Source: a virus
Direction: 5' to 3' (one strand)
Virus record (IMG/VR): IMGVR_UViG_3300007538_000034
Span: 1-50,388 of that record
Length of the DNA: 50,388 bases
The notes below the pieces were generated by a model, which saw only the letters and a list, made by a program, of their open reading frames with translations, was not told where the DNA came from and ran no database searches. Positions 32,350 to 41,424 of this stretch are shown one piece after another. The first letter of the stretch is position 1, and each line of letters opens with the position of its first letter. Both the position numbers and the translations under genes were made by a program.

Positions 32350-33714
32350 ATGTATTCACCGAGACCATCCGACGAAATCACGCGGGATTTGATTGCCCGC
32401 TTCGTCGCGCGAACTAATCTGACAGATATTAGCGAGGGCTCTGTGATCCTTGCAATCATGCAGACATTCGCAGAACAGATCGCAGAAAGCGAGATCCGTC
32501 TCGCACAAATAAGAGAGCAATTTACGTTAACCGGCGCATCCGGTACAGATTTAGACGAGCGCGTCGAGGAGTTGAGCATGACTCGACTCCCTGCGACTCG
32601 TGCGACCGGCTCTTTAAGAGTCACGAGGACAGACACAACGAACGCGCTCACAATCGAGGCCGGTGCTGTGTTCGGTAGTACGTCGAGCGATGTGACTTAC
32701 ATAAGCACCACTGACACGACCCTGTCGATCGGTCAAGGTGTTGCGGATCTAGCAGTACAAGCGAGTGTTGTTGGAGAGCAAGGCAACATTGCAAGCGCAA
32801 AAATCAATCAACTGCTAGACGTTCCTAGTCTGATCGTAAGTGTCTCGCAAGGTGTTGCGTTGAGCAACGGAACAGATGCGGAGGACGATGTAAATCTCAG
32901 AGCACGCGCACAAAGACACTTGAATAGTTTGGCTCGATGTCAACCGCTTGCGCTCACGTCTCTCGCGTTGAGTTTCACGTCTTCAGACAATACACGAGCG
33001 ACGACTGCGACGCTCTACGAACTACCGGATCGTTTCGGTGAGTGTGAGTTACTTATCGACGATGGGTCGGGGCTCGGTGACACTGTTGTAACTCGCTCGG
33101 GCTCGGCTGTCAGTGTCGTGCTCAACGCGGTGCGCGGTCATGTGATTGGAATAGAGGCTCCCGTCGCCTCTAATCCAACCATATTAAACGGATCCGTTCC
33201 GCTTCTGCTCGGTACTGATTACTTGATCTCATACGAGCGTGGGTTAATACATTTACTCGAAAATGCAAACGTCGCAGAGGGGGACACGATCACGATAAGC
33301 AATTACTCAGTATATACCGGCCTAGTTGCAGAGTTACAGAGTGCTATCGAGGGAGATGTCAACGATGTGACGAGCGGGTATCGCCCCGCCGGTGTGAGTG
33401 TGCGAGTACTTCCTGCTCCGGTTCAGCGTATCGATCTCGACTTGTTAATTGTCATTTCCACCGGCGCGAACCTGACGACCGTCTCATCTAATGTTGGGAG
33501 TGCAGTGAGTGCGTACTTGTCTCGACTTGATGCAGGGGCTCCGGCAATCATCGCGAGTATTGTTCGCGTTGTGATGAGTGAGAACAGCGTGTTAAATGTA
33601 AACGTACTCTCTTCGGGAACGACTGACGCGAGTCCTGATGTTTACCCCACCACACCGAGAACCATCTTGAGGGCCGGTTCCATTCGTGTCGTCACATCTA
33701 CAACCACAGGATAA
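32350..33714 (+). CDS. Baseplate J-like protein (gp6/Mu gp47 family)
   Basis: 454 residues. Baseplate J proteins form the wedge ring that triggers sheath contraction. DISEGSVILAIMQTFAEQIAESEIRLAQIREQFTLTGASGTDLDERVEELSMTRLPATRATGSLRVTRTD is the characteristic start, and ASVVGEQGNIASAKINQLLDVPSLIVSVSQG...DAEDDVNLRARAQRHLNSLARCQPLALTSLA is the conserved core. Weak ribosome binding site, 2 bp after the previous gene, so probably coupled. Confidence 0.88.
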   Translation: MYSPRPSDEITRDLIARFVARTNLTDISEGSVILAIMQTFAEQIAESEIRLAQIREQFTLTGASGTDLDERVEELSMTRLPATRATGSLRVTRTDTTNALTIEAGAVFGSTSSDVTYISTTDTTLSIGQGVADLAVQASVVGEQGNIASAKINQLLDVPSLIVSVSQGVALSNGTDAEDDVNLRARAQRHLNSLARCQPLALTSLALSFTSSDNTRATTATLYELPDRFGECELLIDDGSGLGDTVVTRSGSAVSVVLNAVRGHVIGIEAPVASNPTILNGSVPLLLGTDYLISYERGLIHLLENANVAEGDTITISNYSVYTGLVAELQSAIEGDVNDVTSGYRPAGVSVRVLPAPVQRIDLDLLIVISTGANLTTVSSNVGSAVSAYLSRLDAGAPAIIASIVRVVMSENSVLNVNVLSSGTTDASPDVYPTTPRTILRAGSIRVVTSTTTG

Positions 33715-33720
33715 ACAAAG

Positions 33721-35187
33721 ATGGATAGAGTAAAATTACACGCACAAGAACGTTTAGATCTCGACGACGCAAGAGCGTTGCAGACTCTTGTTTACGACTA
33801 TGTACAAGAAGCACTTGGGGGGTTGTTTGGGCATATTCGAGGGGCTCTCAGTAGTCCGATAATCACACAGACTGAGAACAATGGAGCACCTTATATTACG
33901 CTCTCCCCGTTTCAGTTCGTGACAACGACAGCAATCGAGACCGGTGTCGCGGTGAGTTCGCCGAGTGCCGGTACTGCGTTGAGTCAGCACAAGACGATTG
34001 TGGCAACATACGACGCAAGCGAAGAGAGTGCCGTACAAATCTCAATCGACACTATCCGCGCATATTATCAAGATTATGTTGGCTCGTATCTTTGGGCTCG
34101 TCCCATCTCAATCGACACAGATCAAGCGACTCGCGTCCGTTGGAGTGTGAGCGGTGGAGCGGAGCAGACATTTAGCGCAGAGACGCGGGAAAGTCAGCGC
34201 GTCGCGTTCGCGATCCAAGCAAATGAACCCGCTTACTCAGCCAACGAGGCCCAATGGGCTCCGATTGCTAAGATCACAGGGTGGACAGACGGAGACAACT
34301 CCGGCTCTCTCGCTCTTTGGCAAGTTATCAGCGCATACAATCATGACATTAATCGTAGATGGTTCGGTACATACGTCTCAGGTGATGAATTAACTGCTAC
34401 AAATACCGATCTTTCTGTGCCTACGACGTCAATGAGTGCCTACCCTATGGAATCCGGTCGATCTTATCGGGGTTTCGGTGTTGCTGATCAACTCGCAATG
34501 CTACGTTATAAAGTCGCACAAATGCAGGGATTCGGAGATAGTGATCCAAGCAACACACCGACAAATAGAGCTTGGTATTTACCTCCTCTCATCTCATTAA
34601 ATGGTGTAGATACAGCAATCAACACGATCAACGATGAACGCACGAGTCACATATTATGTATAGCGACCGCAACGATTCAGATGTATTATGCAGGCAGTGA
34701 GTACACTTATCTGCTTCAACGATCGAACGGGATCAGTGCAGTCAGAGCATCCCCATTGCGAACTAATCGAGTTTGTGTTGAGTTACATAATGATGTGTTA
34801 AGTGTACCTTGGAACGTCGAGCATATCTCTTGTCAGCAGTTGTATTGGAGACAACTAAATCAAAGCCAAGCAGATCACTATGATTATAACCGAGTGACTT
34901 TTCATCCTGATTTCTCGTACTCAAGACCATCGCCTTACTCGTTCGGAGAGCTGACGAATACAGATAACTACCACCTTGATGATTACAGTACTACATCAGG
35001 ACGAGGGATCAATATCGAGATCCTCCCGCATTATGCAGATGCAGAGGAGGCTATTACGGATAAACCGCACGGTACTGACAACCACGTCGATGCCATGATT
35101 TCCGAAGATCTCACAGATCATAGATTTCTCGAGTTTACGGTGGCGATATTCGCGCGCCACCAAAACCAACCATTCATTTTTAATTGA
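33721..35187 (+). CDS. Hypothetical baseplate or tail protein
   Basis: 488 residues. No recognised family. Position after the baseplate J gene and the beta-rich, Ser/Thr/Tyr-rich composition (YGSELTATNTDLSVPTT-type segments, YNHDINRRWFGTYVSGDELTAT) suggest a baseplate wedge or tail-fibre-linking component. The C terminus has NYHLDDYSTTSGRGINIEILPHY and ends FARHQNQPFIFN. No signal peptide or TM segment. Confidence 0.65.
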   Translation: MDRVKLHAQERLDLDDARALQTLVYDYVQEALGGLFGHIRGALSSPIITQTENNGAPYITLSPFQFVTTTAIETGVAVSSPSAGTALSQHKTIVATYDASEESAVQISIDTIRAYYQDYVGSYLWARPISIDTDQATRVRWSVSGGAEQTFSAETRESQRVAFAIQANEPAYSANEAQWAPIAKITGWTDGDNSGSLALWQVISAYNHDINRRWFGTYVSGDELTATNTDLSVPTTSMSAYPMESGRSYRGFGVADQLAMLRYKVAQMQGFGDSDPSNTPTNRAWYLPPLISLNGVDTAINTINDERTSHILCIATATIQMYYAGSEYTYLLQRSNGISAVRASPLRTNRVCVELHNDVLSVPWNVEHISCQQLYWRQLNQSQADHYDYNRVTFHPDFSYSRPSPYSFGELTNTDNYHLDDYSTTSGRGINIEILPHYADAEEAITDKPHGTDNHVDAMISEDLTDHRFLEFTVAIFARHQNQPFIFN

Positions 35188-35200
35188 TTGAGAGACTAAT

Positions 35201-36283
35201 ATGATTATTGCATATGCTAGCGCAAACGCGGATCCTATTAACAATCCGACCGAGGATCCTGAGATTGACTTATCTACAGCCTCTCTTCCCGCATCGGTAG
35301 ACGTGTACGGTGACGCAGTAGACACAGTCAATCAGGGGGCAACGTTCTCTTGGTCTTGGAGTTTGCTCGATAATGACGCTAATAATATACCCGTGCTCTC
35401 ATCGACTACTACTCAAAACATAACAGTCTCGAATATATCAGCGTGGCGAAATATACGACTACATCTCGTTGCAACAAATACAGCAACTCAAGAGACCTCA
35501 GAGACAGATATTTTACTCGCTCCGACGGCCTCGTTTGTTGAGATCCGAGTACTCTCTGAAAACAACGGATTACAGAAACCTGCAAAAAACTCAAGAGGTT
35601 GGCATCCTGTTCTCGAAACGTGGGCGGATTTCATAGAAGATCCTGATCTTGCTCTTAGTGATTTAAACGATGTTACGAGCGCGACCGGCGCACAACTCGA
35701 CATCTTAGTGAGTGGAAATGATGCGGTTTCGGGTGGCCTCGCTCTACATACACACCAAGGATCGCACGTTGCAAACGCGACGACAACAGCGACCGGAGTT
35801 TTACAACTCGAGGAGGCAAGCTCCGCGATTGGGGCTCCGCGCGTGATCACGAGAGAGCGGATCGTGTTCACGGGCACAACGGGACGCACAATCGACTCAA
35901 ATGGCGCAGTACATGAGGAAATATTTAGCGGTGGCGCAGGGATTCCGATGATTGCGTTTATCTGCTCTCGTTCGGATCTTGTGATTCGTTCGTTTAGTGT
36001 TGCGCTTGCGTTTTCCGGTAGTACTACAAACGACTATGACTTCGAGTTACTTGTAGGCACCCAAACCAAATACATAACGAGAACAATGAACTCAGCGAGT
36101 GCGGTGCTTACATTGACACCGGCAAACGCGGGAGATCCGATCGTCGGTTCCTTGTCTTTGGGCACCGGTGTCTCTTTGACAGCCGGAGACGTGTTCGGAG
36201 TAGCTGTCACCGGCTCCCCTGCGCAGGGATCCGGAGGGCAGGTACTTACGATTACTATCGAGTGTGAGAGGCTCGTAGTATGA
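35201..36283 (+). CDS. Hypothetical tail protein with Ig-like and fibre-like parts
   Basis: 360 residues. Residues about 20-110 (PASVDVYGDAVDTVNQGATFSWSWSLLDNDAN...WRNIRLHLVATNTATQETSETDILL) look like an Ig/cadherin-type beta domain. Then LSDLNDVTSATGAQLDILVSG...HTHQGSHVANATTTATGVLQLEEASSAIG has the phrase structure of phage tail-fibre shafts. The C-terminal 120 residues are a beta-rich domain. It likely forms part of a fibre or baseplate appendage. Ends in ATGA overlap. Confidence 0.6.
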   Translation: MIIAYASANADPINNPTEDPEIDLSTASLPASVDVYGDAVDTVNQGATFSWSWSLLDNDANNIPVLSSTTTQNITVSNISAWRNIRLHLVATNTATQETSETDILLAPTASFVEIRVLSENNGLQKPAKNSRGWHPVLETWADFIEDPDLALSDLNDVTSATGAQLDILVSGNDAVSGGLALHTHQGSHVANATTTATGVLQLEEASSAIGAPRVITRERIVFTGTTGRTIDSNGAVHEEIFSGGAGIPMIAFICSRSDLVIRSFSVALAFSGSTTNDYDFELLVGTQTKYITRTMNSASAVLTLTPANAGDPIVGSLSLGTGVSLTAGDVFGVAVTGSPAQGSGGQVLTITIECERLVV

Positions 36284-37155
36284 GAGGCTACGGATCAGCA
36301 GACATGCAAAGCGTAACCGAAGTACTATCATCTCCGGATTGGGGTTGGGGTGATCCTGAGCCAACGATGTGGGATGTGACTACTCAAGATTACGGATGGG
36401 GATCAGATCATGGGCCGGCATTCCCTTCGTATCTTGAACTAGATACAACGAGGGTCGGGGATGACGGGGGTTATCGATTGCTTGTTCGCGGTGATTTCCC
36501 TCGTCTCGGCGCAAGTGATGCTCAAAGACCGACCGGTTTCTCTCTCGTTTTAGATCTCAATGGTGTCGAATATCTCTGTTACGCGGGGAGAGTCGGCGAG
36601 GGTGTGAACTGCTCTACCGATCTGAGAGCGCGAATACTGACAGGTTATACTCCTTTACTCGACGAGGGATATTATTCTGTTCTAGTACGATGGGAGAACA
36701 CGGAGCAAAGTGTCGGAACAATGATCGTAGAGAGACGTATGAGAACAACTCACGAGTATCATCTACGAGACTCTTATCCGTCCGCTTATGCAGTCGGAGC
36801 ACGACGTATTGAGATTGATGAGATCCTCGATCAAAACGCACCGAGCGCACGAGATGAGACTCATACAAATCTTTACCACCTCACTAGATCGATCGGGCAG
36901 AGTCTCGCGGAGTTCTGTTCAAGCGGGGTATGTACACGCATCACACAAGATCTCAATCCCACAGACAACACGATACACTTAGAATCTACGCTAGGGATGA
37001 CGGAACAAGGCGGGGTGTATGTCGGTGGTGTACTCGTCGAATATGCAGAACGCACAAAGACCACACTCACAGGACTTTCCCGACCGCGAGGCCAAATCTA
37101 CACGATTCCAAGAGGGGAGATATTGCATCATGATCCGCACGTTATCACAAACTGA
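36280..37155 (+). CDS. Hypothetical tail protein
   Basis: 291 residues, ATGA overlap with the previous gene. A Trp/Gly/Asp-rich N terminus (SSPDWGWGDPEPTMWDVTTQDYGWGSDHG) is followed by beta-rich sequence and a last domain with GVCTRITQDLNPTDNTIHLESTLGMTEQGGVYVGGVLVEYAERTKTTLTGLSRPRG, a short repeat-like domain seen in some tail proteins. No family recognised. Its 3' end overlaps the next gene by 26 nt. Confidence 0.6.
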   Translation: MRGYGSADMQSVTEVLSSPDWGWGDPEPTMWDVTTQDYGWGSDHGPAFPSYLELDTTRVGDDGGYRLLVRGDFPRLGASDAQRPTGFSLVLDLNGVEYLCYAGRVGEGVNCSTDLRARILTGYTPLLDEGYYSVLVRWENTEQSVGTMIVERRMRTTHEYHLRDSYPSAYAVGARRIEIDEILDQNAPSARDETHTNLYHLTRSIGQSLAEFCSSGVCTRITQDLNPTDNTIHLESTLGMTEQGGVYVGGVLVEYAERTKTTLTGLSRPRGQIYTIPRGEILHHDPHVITN

Positions 37156-37930
37156 ACGCGCAAGACGCTCAACAGTGTTCACGCGGGCTCAAGACGATGA
37201 GATCGATGAACTCGGGGAGTTTTATGGAATCACGAGACCCGCGTCTTATCCTCCTAGCGCGTGGCGCGAAGTACTTAAAGCGGTTGTGTATCAGCCCCGC
37301 GGGACTTTCCGCGTTTTGTTTGGTGCTCTCAATGCGTTGTTCTCGCCTTGGCGCGACTCAATCCAACTTACTGCGGACATAGACGCGACGGGATCGTTTA
37401 GTCATACATCTCTAACAACTACCGCTTACGCTCATCGATGGATTCAAATAGGATCAAAGATCCATTGGATCGAGAGTGTTGACGTAAACACAAACACAGC
37501 ACAAATCACAAAAAAAGCGTCTGTTTATTGGGATGGTTGGCAGACTGCTCTCGATGACGCTTTGATTTCGTTTATACCGTTTTACATCGTAGAGACACGG
37601 GCACTTGTGGCTATTTACATAGACGTGGATATGTTAGCCGTACCACCAACTTATCTACAAGAAACAGCGCAAACGCGACCGGTCGGACAGCCGGACGGGG
37701 GGCAATTACTCAATTTATTAGACCTCGATCCCGAAACTTTAGACTTTGGGGATCAGGTAAATGGCCCGTTTCCGCTGTATTTGACGGGAGACGAAGCAAG
37801 CGGAATACTTGGTGATCTTTTGCGTCAAATCCTACCCGCCGGAGTAAAATACGAGGTGAAAGGAACTCGATGGGGGGCCGAACTTGGTTATCCTCCCATC
37901 TCGTCACTCGTTTCTCGGGGTAGTATCTAA
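37130..37930 (+). CDS. Hypothetical tail/baseplate protein, last gene of the tail module
   Basis: 266 residues. I chose the ATG at 37130, which has AGAGGGGAGA upstream; the frame stays open back to 37019 but that would overlap the previous gene much more. It starts MIRTLSQTERARRSTVFTRAQDDEIDELGEFYGITRP, followed by WREVLKAVVYQPRGTFRVLFGALNALFSPW; the rest is beta-rich. Function unknown; it probably links the baseplate to fibres. It is the last plus-strand gene before the replication module. Confidence 0.65.
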   Translation: MIRTLSQTERARRSTVFTRAQDDEIDELGEFYGITRPASYPPSAWREVLKAVVYQPRGTFRVLFGALNALFSPWRDSIQLTADIDATGSFSHTSLTTTAYAHRWIQIGSKIHWIESVDVNTNTAQITKKASVYWDGWQTALDDALISFIPFYIVETRALVAIYIDVDMLAVPPTYLQETAQTRPVGQPDGGQLLNLLDLDPETLDFGDQVNGPFPLYLTGDEASGILGDLLRQILPAGVKYEVKGTRWGAELGYPPISSLVSRGSI

Positions 37931-37934
37931 ACTG

Positions 37935-37963
37935 TTGACATGAGGCCGGTCGTAGTGCATGAT
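37935..37963 (+). promoter_or_regulatory. Sigma70-like promoter for the replication module
   Basis: TTGACA at 37935-37940, a 17-bp spacer, then CATGAT at 37958-37963. It lies in the 71-bp gap between the tail module and the primase gene. Unlike the TGATATAAT elements in the structural genes it has a perfect -35, which suggests separate timing of the two modules. Confidence 0.6.
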
Positions 37964-38001
37964 CGAACGCGCAACGTAAACCACAAAACGGAGGAGGCGC
38001 A

Positions 38002-41000
38002 ATGAACGCGACCGAACGGGCGCGACTGTTAGGACTCGATTTTTCGGGATCTATGTCGCAAAATAAACAACAAGATACTCGTGGGCGGTACTTCACACCC
38101 AACGAATCAGAAGAACTTAAAAGAGCACTCACCCCGCTCAACGTAGCACGAGTTAACGCGCTACCTCAGCGAGATCTCAAAGCATCTCGGAAAATCGGCG
38201 ACGCGGTGAGATCCGCAGGACTCGTCGCTCCACTTGGTGACGTACTTGCGTACCAATTCGGTACAGATGCACATATGCAAGTCGCAACTTGCCCCTCGTT
38301 CATTGAACAAGATCAATCTCCTCGATTTGCAAGCGAAGCCATTGCTCTCGGTGTGGAGATCGGCGCGTTAGTGTTCGATTTCGATCTTTCAGAGCATGGA
38401 TCATCTCGCATGAATGACCGACTATTTCGCGAGATCGTTGGAGAACTCACAGCGTCGCCCATGTTGCGCGGGGCTGTTTTTCACGCGACGCGAGGGGGGC
38501 TCCGCGCAATACGACCACTCGAGCAACCTTTTAAAACACGTATCGGACGCGATTGGCGGGCATTGTACTCTCAGATCGTCTCGCGTCTCCCTTCGTCCTC
38601 TCGTGGTGTGTGGGATGCGTCATGTGATGATGTCCCTCGATTGATCCGACTACCTTGGGTGAATCGAGATGGAGAGCCCCAACGCGGTGAGTTCTTTGTA
38701 CCCAATAAAATCGAGCCGTATGTACTTTCAGAACAAGATCGTAGTACAGTCATCAAAGCGAGTTTGCCTCGTGACGCTAGTCAGCATGGGGTCGAGGGAG
38801 GGAAGCTCGTTGATTTCTTCTATGCAATCAACGCGGTGATCCGCGAACACTCCGAGATTAACGACGCACCGAGCTACTGTATTCAGTGCCCTTTTGAACA
38901 ATATCACAGTACAACAAACGAGACCTCAACGATCCTCATGGAAACAGGATGCGGATATACGATCCACTGTCTTCATCATAGTTGTCAAGAGCATCTAGCC
39001 GGCGGAGGGTGGCAACGCTATCTCCAAACGACATATCCGGATCAATGGGACGAGCATCTTGGAGCAGGTGAGCGTCAATACGTTTATAATCCGGACGATC
39101 ACACCGGTTTTGTACGAGCAAGCGTCGCGGTTCTGATTGCTACATTCCCTGATCGAATCTTCAGACGACACGACTGCATATCAACCGTTGAAAGAGACCC
39201 CTACGGTGGAGCACGATGGCGATCGTACAGCGTCGCAGACCTCACAGGACTGCTAAACAGACACGGCAGTTGGGTGAGCAGGAGAGCTGATCGAAATGGT
39301 GAAGTAATCACGTCGCCCACTTCAGTGCCCGAGCGGATGGTAAAGATTCATTTACTCGCGATCGCGGAGGAACTACCCGAGTGTCTCAACTCTACAACAC
39401 TCCCTCCTTTGCATCCCGAGACACTCGAGCCGACTCGATACGCAGAGGGCTATTGTCCAATTACACAGAGTTATTTCTTACCATCTCCGCATCTCGATCT
39501 CTCCGAGTTGCGTCGAGTCTGTGAGGGGCCGATAAGTAGAGAGCGGGCTCTCGTTGCTTATTCTGAGATGGTCGATCTCTTCTGTGATTTTCCTTGGAGA
39601 GCCCAACACCATCGAGCACTATCTCTCGGTGTAGTAATGACTGCGGGTTTACGTCGGGCTATGGATGTCGCTCCTCTCATGTTTGTCAGCGCAAACTCAA
39701 AGGGAGTTGGAAAAACGAAACTTTTATCAGCGTCTCTCGCATCTGTGTATGGTGAGACACCGGCACTCTCAACACTACCCGCGAGAGAAGAAGAATTAAA
39801 GAAAGTGCTCGATTCTCTCGTACATACAGACGCAGACACCTTTATCGCGGATAATGTAGCGAGTCATATCGGTGGGGCGGTTCTCGATGGTTTCATCACG
39901 TCGCCTCGTCACAGTTATCGACCTCTTGGTGTTACAGATCAAAGGATCGCGCCGAATCAGGTATTTCTCGGAGCTACGGGAAACAACGCAACAATCGGAG
40001 GAGACACAGACAGACGAGCGATATTGATACGACTAGTCACAGATCTCGAAAATCCCGAACAGCGTCGCGGTTTTCGTTATCGTGACCTCATCGGAGAGGC
40101 GAAGAAACGACACACTCGAACATGGTGCAATATCATCACAATACTAAGAGCTTGGAACAAATGCGCTACGGGAGCGGAACGTCTGCAAATAGAAGAAACA
40201 GCGAAAGCGATGGGATCGTTTGAGCGTTGGTGTGCAGTCGTCAGAGATCCGATCATGTGGGTCGCGTCACAAGTCGAGGGATGTGTAGTTGATCTTGTTG
40301 CATTGAGTATCGAAGAGATGGAAGTATCTCGCGATAATGGTCTAGGATCATTCTTTTCAACGCTCATCGAGTGGCAAGCAGACCGAGATCGTATCATGCA
40401 ACGTAGGGAATCATCTTGGGCATCCACCGAGCTTTTCAGAGCGTTGCGTAACGCTGTCGACGAAAGCACCGGAGACTACCTCGAAGAGTTCGGTTTGACA
40501 ATGCCGAGCGTTACCACTCGGCGCGTAGGAGATCTCTTATCACGCTATCGAGATAAAGTGTCGCAGGGGTATCGATTAAAGTTGTGCAACAACACAGGAA
40601 ATAGGAAAAACTATGTGATGGAGTGCGTCGATCCGTCAGAGGGGCCAACGCAACCAACACAACCAACGCAACAAACACAACCAACACAACCTACACAACC
40701 TACACAACCTACACAACCTACACAACCAACACAACCGACTCGCGTCGAGTTGCCGGTGATCGATTACGATTGGAGATCGTGCGAAGATTCTCGACCGTGT
40801 CATGTAGATGACCGTCTGACAGGAGAACACACAAGACTAAAAAACCGGTGTGAGTTTCTCCGAGGTGAGATGTGCGCAAAACAGAAAATCCCTTGTGAGT
40901 ATGAAGGCAGTGACGGAGGGATGACTCAAGTGTTTGCAGATGCGCTAAAAACTACGCACGACGAAACGTTGAGAGCTTTCGAGTCGCCGATTTTGTTCGC

Positions 41001-41424
41001 GGTAGAAGAGACACCCGCACACGCACGCGCTTTTGAAGTCATTAGTGCAGAGTTCGCAGTGAAAACGAAACTCTCAGAGATAGCTACGCGACTTGATGGG
41101 GAACGCGTGACACCACCAACCGGACGGAAATGGACAAGCGCGAAGGTTTCCGAGTTTGCAAAGCGTCATCAAATCACGAAACCTCGTGCCGAGAAGATGA
41201 GTAAGTCGAAACAGATACTTGAGCGAGATGGGCATTGGATTGATTATTGGCCTACGGAGCACCCACTCACAACTCCCGACGTGACAGCACCCACCACTCC
41301 GACGGAAGAGGGTTGGCTTGAGGTCGTCAATCCTTCTCATCTCTTGACTCGATTGTATAATCGTCCGATGACACCAACGAAAGCATTCGATGAGCGAGTT
41401 AAACGAGATGAGGTCGATCAATGA
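38002..41424 (+). CDS. Primase-helicase fusion (AEP-like primase plus SF3-like AAA+ helicase)
   Basis: 1,140 residues with a strong GGAGGAGG site. The N-terminal part has VEIGALVFDFDLSEHG (Asp126, Asp128) and AVFHATRGGLRAIRP, resembling the catalytic elements of archaeo-eukaryotic primases. CIQCPFEQYHST...GCGYTIHCLHHSC (from residue 293) is a zinc-binding element. The helicase domain has Walker A SKGVGKTKL (about 566-574), Walker B-like DTFIADN (612-618) and ATGNNATIGGDTDRRAILIRL with the arginine finger, as in phage primase-helicases. A (PTQ)n linker (about 882-912) leads to a C-terminal domain of unknown role. It probably opens the replication fork and primes synthesis for the polymerase at 45033. 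Confidence 0.8.
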   Translation: MNATERARLLGLDFSGSMSQNKQQDTRGRYFTPNESEELKRALTPLNVARVNALPQRDLKASRKIGDAVRSAGLVAPLGDVLAYQFGTDAHMQVATCPSFIEQDQSPRFASEAIALGVEIGALVFDFDLSEHGSSRMNDRLFREIVGELTASPMLRGAVFHATRGGLRAIRPLEQPFKTRIGRDWRALYSQIVSRLPSSSRGVWDASCDDVPRLIRLPWVNRDGEPQRGEFFVPNKIEPYVLSEQDRSTVIKASLPRDASQHGVEGGKLVDFFYAINAVIREHSEINDAPSYCIQCPFEQYHSTTNETSTILMETGCGYTIHCLHHSCQEHLAGGGWQRYLQTTYPDQWDEHLGAGERQYVYNPDDHTGFVRASVAVLIATFPDRIFRRHDCISTVERDPYGGARWRSYSVADLTGLLNRHGSWVSRRADRNGEVITSPTSVPERMVKIHLLAIAEELPECLNSTTLPPLHPETLEPTRYAEGYCPITQSYFLPSPHLDLSELRRVCEGPISRERALVAYSEMVDLFCDFPWRAQHHRALSLGVVMTAGLRRAMDVAPLMFVSANSKGVGKTKLLSASLASVYGETPALSTLPAREEELKKVLDSLVHTDADTFIADNVASHIGGAVLDGFITSPRHSYRPLGVTDQRIAPNQVFLGATGNNATIGGDTDRRAILIRLVTDLENPEQRRGFRYRDLIGEAKKRHTRTWCNIITILRAWNKCATGAERLQIEETAKAMGSFERWCAVVRDPIMWVASQVEGCVVDLVALSIEEMEVSRDNGLGSFFSTLIEWQADRDRIMQRRESSWASTELFRALRNAVDESTGDYLEEFGLTMPSVTTRRVGDLLSRYRDKVSQGYRLKLCNNTGNRKNYVMECVDPSEGPTQPTQPTQQTQPTQPTQPTQPTQPTQPTQPTRVELPVIDYDWRSCEDSRPCHVDDRLTGEHTRLKNRCEFLRGEMCAKQKIPCEYEGSDGGMTQVFADALKTTHDETLRAFESPILFAVEETPAHARAFEVISAEFAVKTKLSEIATRLDGERVTPPTGRKWTSAKVSEFAKRHQITKPRAEKMSKSKQILERDGHWIDYWPTEHPLTTPDVTAPTTPTEEGWLEVVNPSHLLTRLYNRPMTPTKAFDERVKRDEVDQ
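40645..40734 (+). repeat. Ten 9-bp repeats encoding a Pro-Thr-Gln linker
   Basis: Ten in-frame units of CCAACACAA or CCTACACAA (with ACG variants and one CAA start), encoding (PTQ)n between the helicase and the C-terminal domain of the primase-helicase gene. Runs of four identical CCTACACAA units suggest recent slippage. Confidence 0.92.
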